Shown: in pieces, positions 25,080 to 35,226 of the stretch
Layout of the letters: every line of letters starts with the position of its first letter
Position numbering within the stretch: the stretch's first letter is position 1
NCBI RefSeq assembly: GCF_003605645.1
Contig: NZ_QVMU01000019.1
Location: 27,427 to 91,426 of the forward strand
Direction: 5' to 3'
Length of the DNA: 64,000 bases
DNA from: Vibrio sinensis
GTDB lineage: Bacteria; Pseudomonadota; Gammaproteobacteria; Enterobacterales; Vibrionaceae
Notes under the pieces: model-generated
What the model saw: the letters and a program-made list of their open reading frames with translations, nothing else
Database searches by the model: none
Told to the model about the DNA's origin: nothing
Made by a program: the position numbers and the translations under genes

Positions 25080-25711
25080 GTCACAGTCGATTTCGTAGCG
25101 CCCTGGCGGGGCGAGATGCCCATATCCGCTCACTTCGCGTGGCGTTGATGAGTGTCAGTGCATTGGCGCTTTTTGCGCTTTGGGGATGGAACAAAGCCGG
25201 TGGTGAGTTGACCGTCCACAATCCGCCAGATCTCAGTGCCGGCGCCTCACGTGTTTGGTCCGAGGTGCCAAAACCGAATGTCTATGACTTTGCCGTCAGT
25301 ATTTTTACACAAGTGAACCGATGGGTAGCGGATGGCAGTGAAGATTACCAAGAGAATCTGCACCTCTATAGCTATTACTTTACTCCCCAATGTCGCCAAA
25401 TTTTAAGTCAAGACTATGACCAAAAACGCCTAAAAGGGGAGTTATCGGGACGTGAACGCAGTTTGTCTCAGATCCCAGGATATGGCTTTGAAGCATGGCG
25501 AGTCGAGCAACACAGCCGTGATAGTTGGACAGTACAAGCGGATTTACAACTGAGTGAATACGTCGGTGGGGTTGAGGTGAAGTCCAGCGCCATTCGTTGG
25601 CCATTGAAAGTGGTGCGTTATGACGTTGACCGTAATAACAATCCATGGGGCTTAGCTATTGATTGCTTTGATGGGCCTGCGCGTAATATTGAATTTAAGG
25701 AGTCTAAATAA
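25076..25711 (+). CDS. PFL_4703-family, VirB8-like channel protein (TIGR03746)
   Basis: A 211-residue bitopic protein from ATG 25076 (GGAGG upstream). The short cytoplasmic N-terminus, one helix (VALMSVSALALFALWGW) and a periplasmic domain with PKPNVYDFAVSIFTQVNRW match TIGR03746, the VirB8/TraE-like scaffold of MPF_G. It should bridge the inner-membrane complex to the VirB9- and VirB10-like proteins encoded next. The start overlaps the preceding accessory gene. Confidence 0.85.
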   Translation: MSHSRFRSALAGRDAHIRSLRVALMSVSALALFALWGWNKAGGELTVHNPPDLSAGASRVWSEVPKPNVYDFAVSIFTQVNRWVADGSEDYQENLHLYSYYFTPQCRQILSQDYDQKRLKGELSGRERSLSQIPGYGFEAWRVEQHSRDSWTVQADLQLSEYVGGVEVKSSAIRWPLKVVRYDVDRNNNPWGLAIDCFDGPARNIEFKESK

Positions 25712-26556
25712 TGACGTTATCAAAAGCGTTAATAGGGTGTGCGGCCGTACTTTGTTCCGCTCCCGCTCTTGCCATGGAGCGCGTCATGAATTGGGAGGGG
25801 ATCCCGATCCCATTGACCATGACACCAGGCAAAGAGTTGATAGTGAACTTTGCAGAAGACGTACGCATCGCGATCCCAGCGCATCTTAATGGGGTATTAA
25901 GCACCGCCTCACTCGGTGGACGCATTTACTTAAGTGCCCATCGTCCATTTGAGAGCTCACGTCTGCATGTTGAACGTCTCTCTGATGGGATGCGCATTTT
26001 GTTGGATGTTCACGCCGATGAATCATTGACTACCATACCACTTGTGGATGTGGTGTTACCGAAACACATTGGCGCCCCTCTTAGTCATGGTGCCACTGCA
26101 GAAAAAAACGACGAGCCGGTGATCTCAGCAAGCCAAGCGTTGAAGATGGCGCCACAAGCTTTGCTGATCCGTTACGCCATGCAAAGTTTATACAGCCCAA
26201 CTCACGCCATTGAGCTGCTGCCGGGGGTCACACGTATGCCGATGGGGTTAAGCCATAATCTGCAGGCCAGTGCCTTTCCTTATTGGGCTGTCGAGGCGAC
26301 ACCAATTGCGGCCTGGAAACTGGGTGAAGAGGTTGTGACTGCAATTGAGGTGAAAAACCTCAGTCAACGCGTACAAGAACTCGACCCGCGACAAGTGGCG
26401 TTGGGCGGTGCGTGCATAACACGCGCTTGCATGGTGAGCTTTGTTTACCCTGAGATAGCGGCGACTGGCAGTGAAAGCGCGAGTTCTACGGCGTTTATCG
26501 TGACACCAGGCCCCCTTCGTCAACACTTACTTCCAGTGGGGGGGCATCGTGGTTAA
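25711..26556 (+). CDS. PFL_4704-family, VirB9/TraK-like protein (TIGR03749)
   Basis: A 281-residue periplasmic protein with a signal peptide ending ALAME. The stretch VMNWEGIPIPLTMTPGKELIVNF and the later GVTRMPMGLSHN region are typical of TIGR03749. It corresponds to TraK/VirB9 in the outer-membrane core complex. Start overlaps the VirB8-like stop (TAATG) and the 3' end overlaps the VirB10-like gene by eight bases. Confidence 0.85.
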   Translation: MTLSKALIGCAAVLCSAPALAMERVMNWEGIPIPLTMTPGKELIVNFAEDVRIAIPAHLNGVLSTASLGGRIYLSAHRPFESSRLHVERLSDGMRILLDVHADESLTTIPLVDVVLPKHIGAPLSHGATAEKNDEPVISASQALKMAPQALLIRYAMQSLYSPTHAIELLPGVTRMPMGLSHNLQASAFPYWAVEATPIAAWKLGEEVVTAIEVKNLSQRVQELDPRQVALGGACITRACMVSFVYPEIAATGSESASSTAFIVTPGPLRQHLLPVGGHRG

Positions 26557-27955
26557 ACGTAATTCTTTTATCGCTTATTCTGCCTTGGCGGCCGCGGTCA
26601 TGACTGGGCTTGTCTTCATGGCATCTCTAGCAAAAACAGCGCAAAAAGAGGGGGAGACAGAAGCTGAATCGGTGGTGGTTGAAACCTCGAACTCGTCCAT
26701 GACCACGCTCGGTGCAATTGGTGATACTCCTGAAGACACGCTTCGCACCTTAACCGCCAGTTTGACACAAAACCAAAAAGACAAAAAAAAGATGGACGCC
26801 GATCTTGAGCGGACACAAGCGTCTCTGGATGCACAAAAAAGTGACAATGCCGCACAAATCGAAGCCATGAGTCAGCGCTTTAATCAGCAACTTGAGCTTA
26901 TTGAACAAAAACTGGCCAGTAATTTATCAAACTTAAAAGAACGTCAACAAGACGTTGCCGTGAGCGCGCCAGAGCTGGAGCAATTGGGCATCGCTTCGGG
27001 GCGAGAGGATAGATTGGATGATGGTTCACAACAAGTAACGCCATCAAATACCACCACCTCATCATCAACACTCATCTGGATAGATCCATTGGATGCAAAA
27101 AAAGACGACACTGACCATTGGATCACGCCATTAATGCAAAGTGGGACCACACAAGCAACGACCATGTCTGAGATGGAGGTGCCATTTGATACCAATGTGA
27201 CTCAAAGCACACCAATTTACACCTTGCATCGTGGTGCCGTACTCAGCAATGCCACCTCTCTTACGGCGCTGATGGGTCGTATCCCTGTCAATGGGCAAGT
27301 CACCAGTCCTTATCCATTTTCAATGGTCATCGGAGCGAAAAACTTACTGGCGAATGGCTTTACCTTACCCGAGGTACAAGGGGCGATTGTCACCGGCACT
27401 GTGACCGGCGATTGGAGCTTATCGTGTGTACGTGGCGCCGTTGAGTCCATTGATTTTATTCGCACCGATGGCACGATTTTATCTTATCCAGAAGTCGAGG
27501 GCGCAATTACCTCTGATTTTGATGGAAGCCGTGTCCAAACCCAAGATTTGGGTTATCTCGCTGACCAAAATGGCAATCCATGTTTGAGCGGCATTCGCAT
27601 TTCAAATGCACCGCAATACCTCACCACCAAAGGATTATTGGATGCCGCCACCGCTGCGGCCAAAGCCGCTGCTACCGCGCAACAAACCATTTCCGTTGAT
27701 GGGGGAACCAGTACTTCTGCGCTCACTGGCAGTGCGATGAAAAATGCTGCAGGTGAGTCTGCAGCGGCATTGACTGGCACCGTCTCCGACTTTATTCAAT
27801 CTCGCATGGGCTCAAGTTTTGACATTATCTATGTCGAGCCGGGCATCAAAGCCGCGATCCATCTTCGTCAACCTATCACGCTCTCGGTACCCGAAGTACC
27901 TTACCGTGTGCGTTACCAAACTTCATCACAAGGGGCCTCTTATGCGCTGCCGTAA
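26549..27955 (+). CDS. PFL_4705-family, TraB/VirB10-like protein (TIGR03752)
   Basis: A 468-residue protein from GTG 26549. One membrane helix (AYSALAAAVMTGLVFMASLA) is followed by a coiled coil (about residues 68-130), a disordered linker rich in Ser and Thr, and a C-terminal beta-barrel domain with YTLHRGAVLSNATSLTALMGRIP and a late hydrophobic, Ala-rich stretch, as in TIGR03752. It would span inner to outer membrane as the VirB10-like core. Confidence 0.87.
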   Translation: MVKRNSFIAYSALAAAVMTGLVFMASLAKTAQKEGETEAESVVVETSNSSMTTLGAIGDTPEDTLRTLTASLTQNQKDKKKMDADLERTQASLDAQKSDNAAQIEAMSQRFNQQLELIEQKLASNLSNLKERQQDVAVSAPELEQLGIASGREDRLDDGSQQVTPSNTTTSSSTLIWIDPLDAKKDDTDHWITPLMQSGTTQATTMSEMEVPFDTNVTQSTPIYTLHRGAVLSNATSLTALMGRIPVNGQVTSPYPFSMVIGAKNLLANGFTLPEVQGAIVTGTVTGDWSLSCVRGAVESIDFIRTDGTILSYPEVEGAITSDFDGSRVQTQDLGYLADQNGNPCLSGIRISNAPQYLTTKGLLDAATAAAKAAATAQQTISVDGGTSTSALTGSAMKNAAGESAAALTGTVSDFIQSRMGSSFDIIYVEPGIKAAIHLRQPITLSVPEVPYRVRYQTSSQGASYALP

Positions 27956-28355
27956 ACGTTTATTAATGACACTACTGACTGTCAACGCGGGGTTAACCGG
28001 GTGTTCAACCTCGCAAGAGGCGGTTCTGCCACAACCTGACACCAATGTTGAACAAGTTTGGCAAGAGACCATGCAAGGCGAAATGAGTGAGTATCAAGCG
28101 CTGGGAGCGCTTAAACGTCCACTCACCCCCCAAACTCTAGCGGCGCGTCAGAGTGATTACACCCGTGACAGCTGGCGAGAAACCCTCAACCTATTTCCAC
28201 GTCTGCCCAATCCTGATGTGGTGATGTATATCTTGCCACATCGCGTCGGCAATCTTCCCGTCCCAGGCTACAGCACGGTTTTTCCTTTATATGAGCGAGT
28301 GCATTACGCAACGCCGGCTGAGGCGCCGGCCATTCTTCCTAGGGAGGCCTGGTGA
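27942..28355 (+). CDS. TIGR03751-family transfer lipoprotein (VirB7-like)
   Basis: A 137-residue lipoprotein from ATG 27942 (AAGGGG upstream) with lipobox LTGC. The segment LFPRLPNPDVVMYILPHRV and PVPGYSTVFPLYERVHYA is the signature of TIGR03751. As the small lipoprotein next to VirB9- and VirB10-like genes it probably anchors the core complex in the outer membrane. Overlaps the VirB10-like gene by 14 bases and the ATPase start by one. Confidence 0.86.
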   Translation: MRCRKRLLMTLLTVNAGLTGCSTSQEAVLPQPDTNVEQVWQETMQGEMSEYQALGALKRPLTPQTLAARQSDYTRDSWRETLNLFPRLPNPDVVMYILPHRVGNLPVPGYSTVFPLYERVHYATPAEAPAILPREAW

Positions 28356-31072
28356 TGCTTAAGCGCATGAAAAACAAAGTGAGTGCCTTTTTTAATGAGG
28401 GTGTGGAGCATGGCGTTGAACCACTGAGCTACAGTGTCCCCCCGTCTTTTGCTTCGCAACTGCCCTGGATAGAAGTGGGTGAGCAAGGATTGGTGCAACT
28501 CGAAGATGCACGCTCTTTAGGCTTGTTCTTTACCATTACGCCCTTGCCGACTGAGGACAAAACTCAGACACAACTGAACGCTATCGTACGTCATGTTGCG
28601 CATACCCTCACTGCGCTTTGCGATGATGAAAACCCGTGGATAGTGCAACTCTTTGCTCGTGATATTGATAGTTTTGGCTCTGTCTATGAGCGTTTATGCC
28701 AGCAAGCGAGAGTGAACGATGCCTTTACTCAAGCGGTATTGAAAGAAGACCAACGCCACTTTGACATCATCGGCCGTGAGCAGGGGATTTTTGCCGTCAA
28801 CAGCCGCCCTTGGCGCGCGCGTGAACGTCAGGTGCGATTGGCTATTTACCGTTGGATGCCAGAAAAAAGCACGCCAGCCGAGCTGGATAAAAACCGTGCT
28901 CAACTTAAAAGTTTGCGGCGACGCCTGTTAAGCCCCAACGCCTTACTGGACCAAGGCATTGGCATTGCGGCGTGCTCAGGACAAGCCGCGTTTGAATGGC
29001 TCAGCCCATTTTTTAACCCATCAGGTATTCGAGGGGAGACGCTACGCTATCGCGCTTCCCGTTCAATGATTGACCAAGATTTCTCTGAACGTTTGCTTCG
29101 CAGTGGGGTTCGTTCTGATGCAGAAAATGGCATTTGGTGGTTCGATGGCGATAAGCCTGTTGCCAATCGTGTCATGGAGCTCGACACATGGGACAACGAC
29201 GCTTTTTTAGCTGGTGCAGTCTTTGGTGAGGTTGTCCCCGAAGAGGGTGAGACCCCACGCCCTCAAAGTGTGGTGTTTGACGATCTCCCTCCTGGTACCA
29301 TGCTCTCCATGACGCTATTGCCTCAGACCAAAGCCAAAGCGCGTGAACGCATTAAGCACATTCAAAAAGCGGCAGTGGGTGAAGAGACAGAATTGAATTC
29401 TCTGCGTCAGAGCTGCGATGATTTTGATACCCATCTTGAGCATCACCCTTTATGGCGCGGCCAGTTGGCGTTTTATCTACAAGCGGATTCCATCGAAGAG
29501 ATGGAAGCACACACTGACAGTCTTCGCGCGACGTTTAATGGGGCCAATCTTTCGTTGCGTTTCATTAAAAACAGTGACCAAGCGGCGCCTCTTGACAGCT
29601 TCTTGCGCTGGTTGCCGATGAACTACCATCCTGAGTTTGATGAACAATTTTGGTATTGCGGCTGGGTTTGGCTGGAAGAAATGCTGGCATTGTCCCCCCT
29701 TTTTGGGCGCTCAACAGGGACCGGGAGTGATGCACTGCATTACTTTAATCGTGGTGGTGAGCTGTTTGGCTTTGATCCGCTCAATGACTTCCTCTCCAAT
29801 GCCCACTTAAACCTCTTTGGTCCATCAGGCTCAGGAAAATCGGCCACCTTGGTTGGCATTTGTCTTCGTTTACTGGCCACTCATCGTCCTCGATTGTTTG
29901 TCATTGAAGCTGGCAACAGTTTTGGTCTGTTAGGCGCTTACTGCGAACGTATGGGACTGCGTGTTAATCGCGTCCAACTGAGCGGAAAATCCAAAGGTAT
30001 TTTAGCGCCGTTTGCTGATGCGAAACATCTGGTTGGTCAAGAGATAGCACATGTGTGTAGCGATGAATCACTAGACATTGAGCACCTCAACGATAACGAC
30101 AGTGACGATGACGAGCAGCGTGACATTTTAGGTGAGTTGGAAATCATGGCAAGGCTGATGATAACCGGAGGCGAAGAGAACGAACTGGCGGACTATCGCC
30201 GCGCCGATTCTGCGATGGTGCGTGATGCGATTAAAGCCGCAGCCGAACTCGCCCATCAAAAAGACTACACTGTTAGACCCAGCCACATCAAAGCGCAATT
30301 GATAGCTTTTAGCCAGGATGAACAGCGACCCGAAGCAAGGCGTGAACGCGCCCGTCTTATGGCAGAAGCGTTGAGTTTTTTCTGTGAGGGCTTAGAGGGA
30401 CAAATCTTCGACCAAGAAGCCGAGCATTGGCCAGAAGCTGATGTCACCATCATTGACTTAGGTCTATACGCTAAAAATGGCTATGAAGCGCAAATGGCGG
30501 CGGCGTATATCTCGCTAATTAACCGTATTAACGCCATTGCTGAGCGCGACCAATACAGCGGACGTCATATCGTCGCATTAACCGATGAAGCGCATTTGAT
30601 TGCCACCAACCCACTATTGGCGCCATACGCGGTGAAAATAGTCAAAATGTGGCGAAAACTTCAAGCATGGTTCTGGCTGGCCACTCAAGATCTTGCTGAC
30701 TTCCCGGCAATTGCACGAAAAATGCTCAATAACGCTGAATGGTGGATGATGCTCAACATGCCAGAAGATGAACTCACCAACTTGGAAGCGTTTAAAAAAT
30801 TGCGTCCAGCAGAAAAAGATCTCATCCGCTCAATGAGCGCAGAGGACAACAAGTTTAAAGAGGGCGTTGTCACCGGTCGTAATGACACCTTAATGGCGCG
30901 TTTTCGCATCGTGCCACCGGCTCTGTATCTGGCTTTGGGTGAGACCGATGGCAAAGCTAAGAAAAAACGCCGTGATTTGATGCAAGAGCACGGCATTAGC
31001 GAACTTGATGCCGCACTGCTTAAAGCCAAGCAAATTGAACAGGCCCGCATGGATTATCGGGGGGAACGATGA
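28355..31072 (+). CDS. PFL_4706-family, VirB4/TraC-like ATPase (TIGR03744)
   Basis: A 905-residue ATPase from ATG 28355 (a GTG three bases earlier is possible). The N-terminal half is the TraC/VirB4 platform domain; Walker A is GPSGSGKSAT at about residue 488 and Walker B is IVALTDEAHLI at about 740. It drives assembly and substrate passage through the mating channel. An acidic insert (HLNDNDSDDDEQRDILGE) lies between the motifs. Its stop overlaps the TraU-like start. Confidence 0.92.
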   Translation: MLKRMKNKVSAFFNEGVEHGVEPLSYSVPPSFASQLPWIEVGEQGLVQLEDARSLGLFFTITPLPTEDKTQTQLNAIVRHVAHTLTALCDDENPWIVQLFARDIDSFGSVYERLCQQARVNDAFTQAVLKEDQRHFDIIGREQGIFAVNSRPWRARERQVRLAIYRWMPEKSTPAELDKNRAQLKSLRRRLLSPNALLDQGIGIAACSGQAAFEWLSPFFNPSGIRGETLRYRASRSMIDQDFSERLLRSGVRSDAENGIWWFDGDKPVANRVMELDTWDNDAFLAGAVFGEVVPEEGETPRPQSVVFDDLPPGTMLSMTLLPQTKAKARERIKHIQKAAVGEETELNSLRQSCDDFDTHLEHHPLWRGQLAFYLQADSIEEMEAHTDSLRATFNGANLSLRFIKNSDQAAPLDSFLRWLPMNYHPEFDEQFWYCGWVWLEEMLALSPLFGRSTGTGSDALHYFNRGGELFGFDPLNDFLSNAHLNLFGPSGSGKSATLVGICLRLLATHRPRLFVIEAGNSFGLLGAYCERMGLRVNRVQLSGKSKGILAPFADAKHLVGQEIAHVCSDESLDIEHLNDNDSDDDEQRDILGELEIMARLMITGGEENELADYRRADSAMVRDAIKAAAELAHQKDYTVRPSHIKAQLIAFSQDEQRPEARRERARLMAEALSFFCEGLEGQIFDQEAEHWPEADVTIIDLGLYAKNGYEAQMAAAYISLINRINAIAERDQYSGRHIVALTDEAHLIATNPLLAPYAVKIVKMWRKLQAWFWLATQDLADFPAIARKMLNNAEWWMMLNMPEDELTNLEAFKKLRPAEKDLIRSMSAEDNKFKEGVVTGRNDTLMARFRIVPPALYLALGETDGKAKKKRRDLMQEHGISELDAALLKAKQIEQARMDYRGER

Positions 31073-32037
31073 GCCGCATAGTGTCACTTTTAACCTTAAT
31101 CACCACAGTAATGGCTACCCCCACTTTTGCGGCGCAAAATGAGCCGACAAACGCCAGCTCAGGGTTTAACACTCTTGAGGTTTTAGCCAGCAGTGCGTGT
31201 CCAGAATGTTTGGATTATCAAGTCATTGGCACTTGTTTATGGATGACCTGTACACCATTGGGATGCTCAACAGATACCTCCATCAAGGTCAAACACCGCC
31301 TACCTGATGCGGTAGTGGTGAGCTATCTTGAAACCGGACACAGTCCCTGGTCTGAGCTGCAATGGCTCTCGCCAGCTAATCCCTTATCGGAGTCCGGTGG
31401 TAAGAGCATGACTCGCAGCGTTCAAGGCTTAGATAACCCAACGGCGGCATTTAACAATGTGGATGTGATTGGTCATCCCGGGATCGACTCTATTTATGGC
31501 CTGCTTGGTTCGCTGGGCTACTTTATGGAAAGCCCAGCGACAGCCATGATGCCGTATTACCTCTCAAGCCTTGATCCACTTGGCTGGCGGTACAACCTGC
31601 CAGATCTGTTCACTTTAGACACTTGGAACCCCATGAGCGATTCGTTAGGAAACTTTGGCAATGTGTTCCCACGTGGTGGCTTTGCGTTGCAGCCTCACCC
31701 CTTTAAAGCCGCTGCACTGGCGGCATTTCGTGCCATGCACCTAGTGACTCGCGAGGGAGAAAGTCGCCTTTATCAACCGTTGGTTGCGAAAAAACGGGCG
31801 GGTTACTGGCCGCCAGATGGAGTGGAAGCCGGTAACGACGACACGTTTTTTCAGATGATTTACCCGCATCAACAAGACGATGCCTATCCATGGCCAGAGT
31901 TTGAAGACAGTACTACCACTACTGACCCCTATGCCGAGCTGCGCTCAGAAAATGACGATTACGCCTGGACGGCATGGCGGATGTACAAAGGCTGTGAACG
32001 CAAAGGCAGTCAATTGGTGGCCCATTTTGGTGAATAA
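31069..32037 (+). CDS. PFL_4710-family, TraU-like protein (TIGR03756)
   Basis: A 322-residue periplasmic protein with a signal peptide ending TFAA. The cysteine-rich opening (ACPECLDYQVIGTCLWMTC) and the HPGIDSIYGLLGSLGYF and WRYNLPDLF stretches match TIGR03756, the TraU equivalent. It stabilises the mating pore. In many PFGI-1-class elements a DsbC-like gene and a TIGR03757 gene precede it; neither is found here, so the ATPase gene runs straight into this one. Confidence 0.86.
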   Translation: MSRIVSLLTLITTVMATPTFAAQNEPTNASSGFNTLEVLASSACPECLDYQVIGTCLWMTCTPLGCSTDTSIKVKHRLPDAVVVSYLETGHSPWSELQWLSPANPLSESGGKSMTRSVQGLDNPTAAFNNVDVIGHPGIDSIYGLLGSLGYFMESPATAMMPYYLSSLDPLGWRYNLPDLFTLDTWNPMSDSLGNFGNVFPRGGFALQPHPFKAAALAAFRAMHLVTREGESRLYQPLVAKKRAGYWPPDGVEAGNDDTFFQMIYPHQQDDAYPWPEFEDSTTTTDPYAELRSENDDYAWTAWRMYKGCERKGSQLVAHFGE

Positions 32038-32053
32038 ATTGAGGACAATCGCA

Positions 32054-33316
32054 ATGAAACGATGTGCTTTAGCGCTGGCATTAACCAGCGCTCTTCCTGT
32101 GACTTTTTCTTCGGTCCATGCCGGTACCGATGTGCTGCATTACGCTATCGGTGGTGGTCCGGTCATTTCCTTATCCACTCGTCAAGACCGAATTGAAACC
32201 AAAACCCTTGGTGTGGGTTGGGACATGAATCTGCAGTGTGGCTTACTTGATCCCAAAGTCACCATCAAAAACCAACTCAACGGTATAACCGATGGTTATC
32301 AAGACATGATGGGCGACATGCTCAGTAATGCCACCTCAGCGGTCGCAAGCTTACCAGGCTACTTCATCCAAAAAAGAGATCCAGGCCTTTATGACATGCT
32401 GACCAACGGCGTGCTGCAAGGCAAGTTCGACTTTGATGATGGCCAGACATCTTGTGAAAGCATCACCGAAACGATGGCGGGCGTCATTCAAGGGAGTGAT
32501 TACAACGCTGCAGCGCGTGCTCAAGCGTGGACACAAGCGGTAAAAAGTGGTGATGCGGTCAAAGCCAAAGAGACGGCCATGAATGACATGGGCGACAACG
32601 GTATCACTTGGGTGGGAGGCCGCTCGCACGGGGGGCGTAATCAACCGCCACTCAATGCCCCTAAAGATGCTGCAATTGTCGGTTTTGAGATGCTGGCTAA
32701 AAATCAAGAGGTCAAAAATAGAGAGGGGATTTACCGTTACTGGAACAACGCCGATGAAATGTCAACGTGGCTGACTCAGGTGATTGGCAGTCGCTCGACC
32801 CAAACGGGCATGGATAAAAGTAAAACCAGTGCCACTGCGGGTATCGGCTTGAATGCGGGGATCACTAAGCAAGCCATGGAGCTAGAGAAAGAGCTGCGTT
32901 TGGCTATCGCAAAAGGCCAAGAGAGTCCTCATTTTCCGCAACCGCTCATCGATGCTCTGGTTGATAGCCGTGTGGATGATGCCAACATTACCCGTATTGC
33001 CTCAGAGTTGGCTATCTCACACAGCATGGAAAAAGCCTTACACGCTCGAAGAGCATTACTGACTGGAAAATATGAGGTGAATCTGGCTCAACACCAATTG
33101 GCACAAGATGAGATCAATCAAGCCGTTGGACTACTTGAAAAAGAGATTGACTTGTTGAAATTTGAAGCTCAAACCCGACAAGCGATTGGTAGTCGAACCG
33201 CCACCCAAGTTGTTAGCCAATACCAGCAAACCCGCTCAGCCCAACTTCCGACAACCCCTGATGTGGATTCGGTGCTCTTACGTCAACAATTAAACCCAAC
33301 ACAGGATAACCAGTAA
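32054..33316 (+). CDS. PFL_4711-family transfer protein (TIGR03755)
   Basis: A 420-residue exported protein from ATG 32054 (GAGGA upstream), signal peptide ending SSVHA. GTDVLHYAIGGGPVIS and the glycine-rich GWDMNLQCGL segment are typical of TIGR03755, a TraH-like component. The last 120 residues are coiled coil (MEKALHARRALLTGK ... KEIDLLKFEAQTRQA). It likely acts with the TraU- and TraG-like proteins in pilus assembly and mating-pair stabilisation. Stop overlaps the next start by one base. Confidence 0.85.
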   Translation: MKRCALALALTSALPVTFSSVHAGTDVLHYAIGGGPVISLSTRQDRIETKTLGVGWDMNLQCGLLDPKVTIKNQLNGITDGYQDMMGDMLSNATSAVASLPGYFIQKRDPGLYDMLTNGVLQGKFDFDDGQTSCESITETMAGVIQGSDYNAAARAQAWTQAVKSGDAVKAKETAMNDMGDNGITWVGGRSHGGRNQPPLNAPKDAAIVGFEMLAKNQEVKNREGIYRYWNNADEMSTWLTQVIGSRSTQTGMDKSKTSATAGIGLNAGITKQAMELEKELRLAIAKGQESPHFPQPLIDALVDSRVDDANITRIASELAISHSMEKALHARRALLTGKYEVNLAQHQLAQDEINQAVGLLEKEIDLLKFEAQTRQAIGSRTATQVVSQYQQTRSAQLPTTPDVDSVLLRQQLNPTQDNQ

Positions 33317-33591
33317 TGACCACTCAATCCAAACCACGGACATCAAGATGGGTTAGCGCCTTTTTGCTGCTCGCTTTATTGCTGATTGGCGTCGCTCTGA
33401 CCATCGTTCTCGATGAGAGGGTACTGATCAGCCACGCCTACAGCGTACCCATGATGCTTTTTCGCAGTACCACCTATGGCCTTTTGTTTATGAAAGCCCA
33501 AAAACGACACTTTGTACCTATTGTAGTGCTCGCTGTCTTTAACGAACTGTTTATCTTTTTAACTTGGTCAGGAGCAATCACACTATGGTAG
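33316..33591 (+). CDS. Small membrane protein between TIGR03755 and TraG genes
   Basis: A 91-residue inner-membrane protein with two to three helices (AFLLLALLLIGVALTIVL, MLFRSTTYGLLFM, VPIVVLAVFNELFIFLTW). Small membrane genes occupy this position in many MPF_G regions, without a known role. It overlaps the TIGR03755 gene by one base and the TraG gene by seven. Confidence 0.7.
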   Translation: MTTQSKPRTSRWVSAFLLLALLLIGVALTIVLDERVLISHAYSVPMMLFRSTTYGLLFMKAQKRHFVPIVVLAVFNELFIFLTWSGAITLW

Positions 33592-35192
33592 TCAACGATC
33601 CTCTTTCCGCCATCATGACCCTTGAGGGGTGGTATATTGCCAACAAGCTGATGGTCATTCTTAATCAGACTAACATCATGGTGTTCATGATGTGCATCAT
33701 CGTTTTCCAAGTGTGGGTCGAAGTTCTCCAAGAGGGGGAAGATGAGGGCAACAAAGGCTTGCTGGGGCTCAATCGCATCGAGACGAAACAAATGCTCGCG
33801 TTTTTTGTGTGCGTTTTCTCAATCCTTCCGATTATCCCTATCAAGGTGAATACACTGGTGATGAACCAAGAGCTCAGTAACCAATGTGGCGTAGGGATTA
33901 GCTCTGGGGCAACCAACAGCAATTTGAGTGACTTTAACGGCGAGCGAGTCTCAGTGCCCGTATGGTGGGCGCTCTGGCATAGTTTATCGCAAGGTATCAC
34001 CAATGCAGCGGTATCGAGTATTCCGTGTCACTACAACGTCTCAAACTCGCTACTACAGCTACAACAAACCCACATCACCAGTGAGCCGCTGCGTGATGAG
34101 GTCACTGCGTTCTATAATCAGTGTTTTACTCGCGCTCGCGCTGCAATGAAATCAGCCGCGCGTGAGGGAAAAATTATGCCTGGCGATTTTGAACAGGCTA
34201 ACTGGCTTGGCGGGGAATATTTTTTGAAATTGGGCAATCTTTTGCAAGCCACTTCTTACAATTTTATTCAGGCTGAGCGCGCTGTCTATACTGTGCCTTA
34301 CCAATCTCGTCGTGATGATCCCATCCAACTGAAATACGGCAACAGTGAAATCGACACGACCGCCGCCTATCCTTATTGTGAGCAATGGTGGGATTCGGTC
34401 GATGAGAACCGTTTTGGTGAGCCGGCGGGGATCAAATGGCGCATCTATAACGATGTTGCCAAGCATTATCCTGAGATTGCAAGCGAAGTCAGAAAACCCA
34501 ACGGTTTCTTTGCTCGCGTATTAGGTCAAGAGGTGTCAGAGGGGGAGCGTGTTGACATGTTGGTTGAGCGCGTGCTGAGTGTCGAGCAAGCCAATGGACG
34601 CATCGTTCGGGGTTTTGGTTATACGCTTGATAAAACAGCGGTTCATATGGCAGGACAAGAATTCTGGAACGCCAGTGCTGGTTTTGTGGGAGTGCAAGCC
34701 GGACGCGTGCTAACGGGCCCTGCTTATTTTGTCGTAAGACAAGCGATGCCGATGCTACAAGCGGTCTTAATGAGCGCGGTAATCATAGCCAGTCCAATAG
34801 TGCTGACGATCAGTGCGTACAACATTAGCACCTTAATGTCGCTCTCGTTGGTTTATTCTGGACTGATGTTCTTAACATTTTGGTGGGAACTGTGCCGAAG
34901 CTTAGACAGCAAGCTTATCGAAGGACTCTACAAGCTGAATGAGAATTTAAACCCGCTTACCGGTGTAGTTAACTACATGGATGATACGATCTTAAAGCTC
35001 GTCATGATCATACTCTATGTCATGATGCCGGCGGTGTGGTTTGCGTTATTGGGTTTTGCGGGATACAGAGTGAACGCATTGGGGATTGATAGTGCTTTAG
35101 ATAAAGTGAACCAGAACACCCAGAAAGGATTTGATTTATCTCTAAATACTGCGACAAAATTTGCAGGAAAGTCCGCAGGGAAGAAAAAATAG
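33585..35192 (+). CDS. traG: TraG-like mating-pair protein (PFL_4714-type)
   Basis: A 535-residue polytopic protein from ATG 33585. Membrane helices are visible near residues 26-45, 75-95, 390-415 (MLQAVLMSAVIIASPIVLTI), 430-445 and 480-505. The large middle part is periplasmic. This matches the TraG N-terminal-type protein that closes MPF_G operons; it stabilises mating pairs and may mediate entry exclusion. The usual long C-terminal domain of F TraG is absent, as expected for this class. It ends the channel operon. Confidence 0.84.
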   Translation: MVVNDPLSAIMTLEGWYIANKLMVILNQTNIMVFMMCIIVFQVWVEVLQEGEDEGNKGLLGLNRIETKQMLAFFVCVFSILPIIPIKVNTLVMNQELSNQCGVGISSGATNSNLSDFNGERVSVPVWWALWHSLSQGITNAAVSSIPCHYNVSNSLLQLQQTHITSEPLRDEVTAFYNQCFTRARAAMKSAAREGKIMPGDFEQANWLGGEYFLKLGNLLQATSYNFIQAERAVYTVPYQSRRDDPIQLKYGNSEIDTTAAYPYCEQWWDSVDENRFGEPAGIKWRIYNDVAKHYPEIASEVRKPNGFFARVLGQEVSEGERVDMLVERVLSVEQANGRIVRGFGYTLDKTAVHMAGQEFWNASAGFVGVQAGRVLTGPAYFVVRQAMPMLQAVLMSAVIIASPIVLTISAYNISTLMSLSLVYSGLMFLTFWWELCRSLDSKLIEGLYKLNENLNPLTGVVNYMDDTILKLVMIILYVMMPAVWFALLGFAGYRVNALGIDSALDKVNQNTQKGFDLSLNTATKFAGKSAGKKK

Positions 35193-35202
35193 TATACTAC
35201 AT

Positions 35203-35226
35203 GGTTACCACTTATTAGTGGTAACC
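35203..35226. terminator. Bidirectional hairpin ending the tra operon
   Basis: GGTTACCAC (35203-35211) pairs perfectly with GTGGTAACC (35218-35226) around TTATTA. It lies 10 bases after the TraG stop and overlaps the last codons of the reverse-strand gene at 35215, so it can serve both directions. There is no strong T-run. Confidence 0.5.
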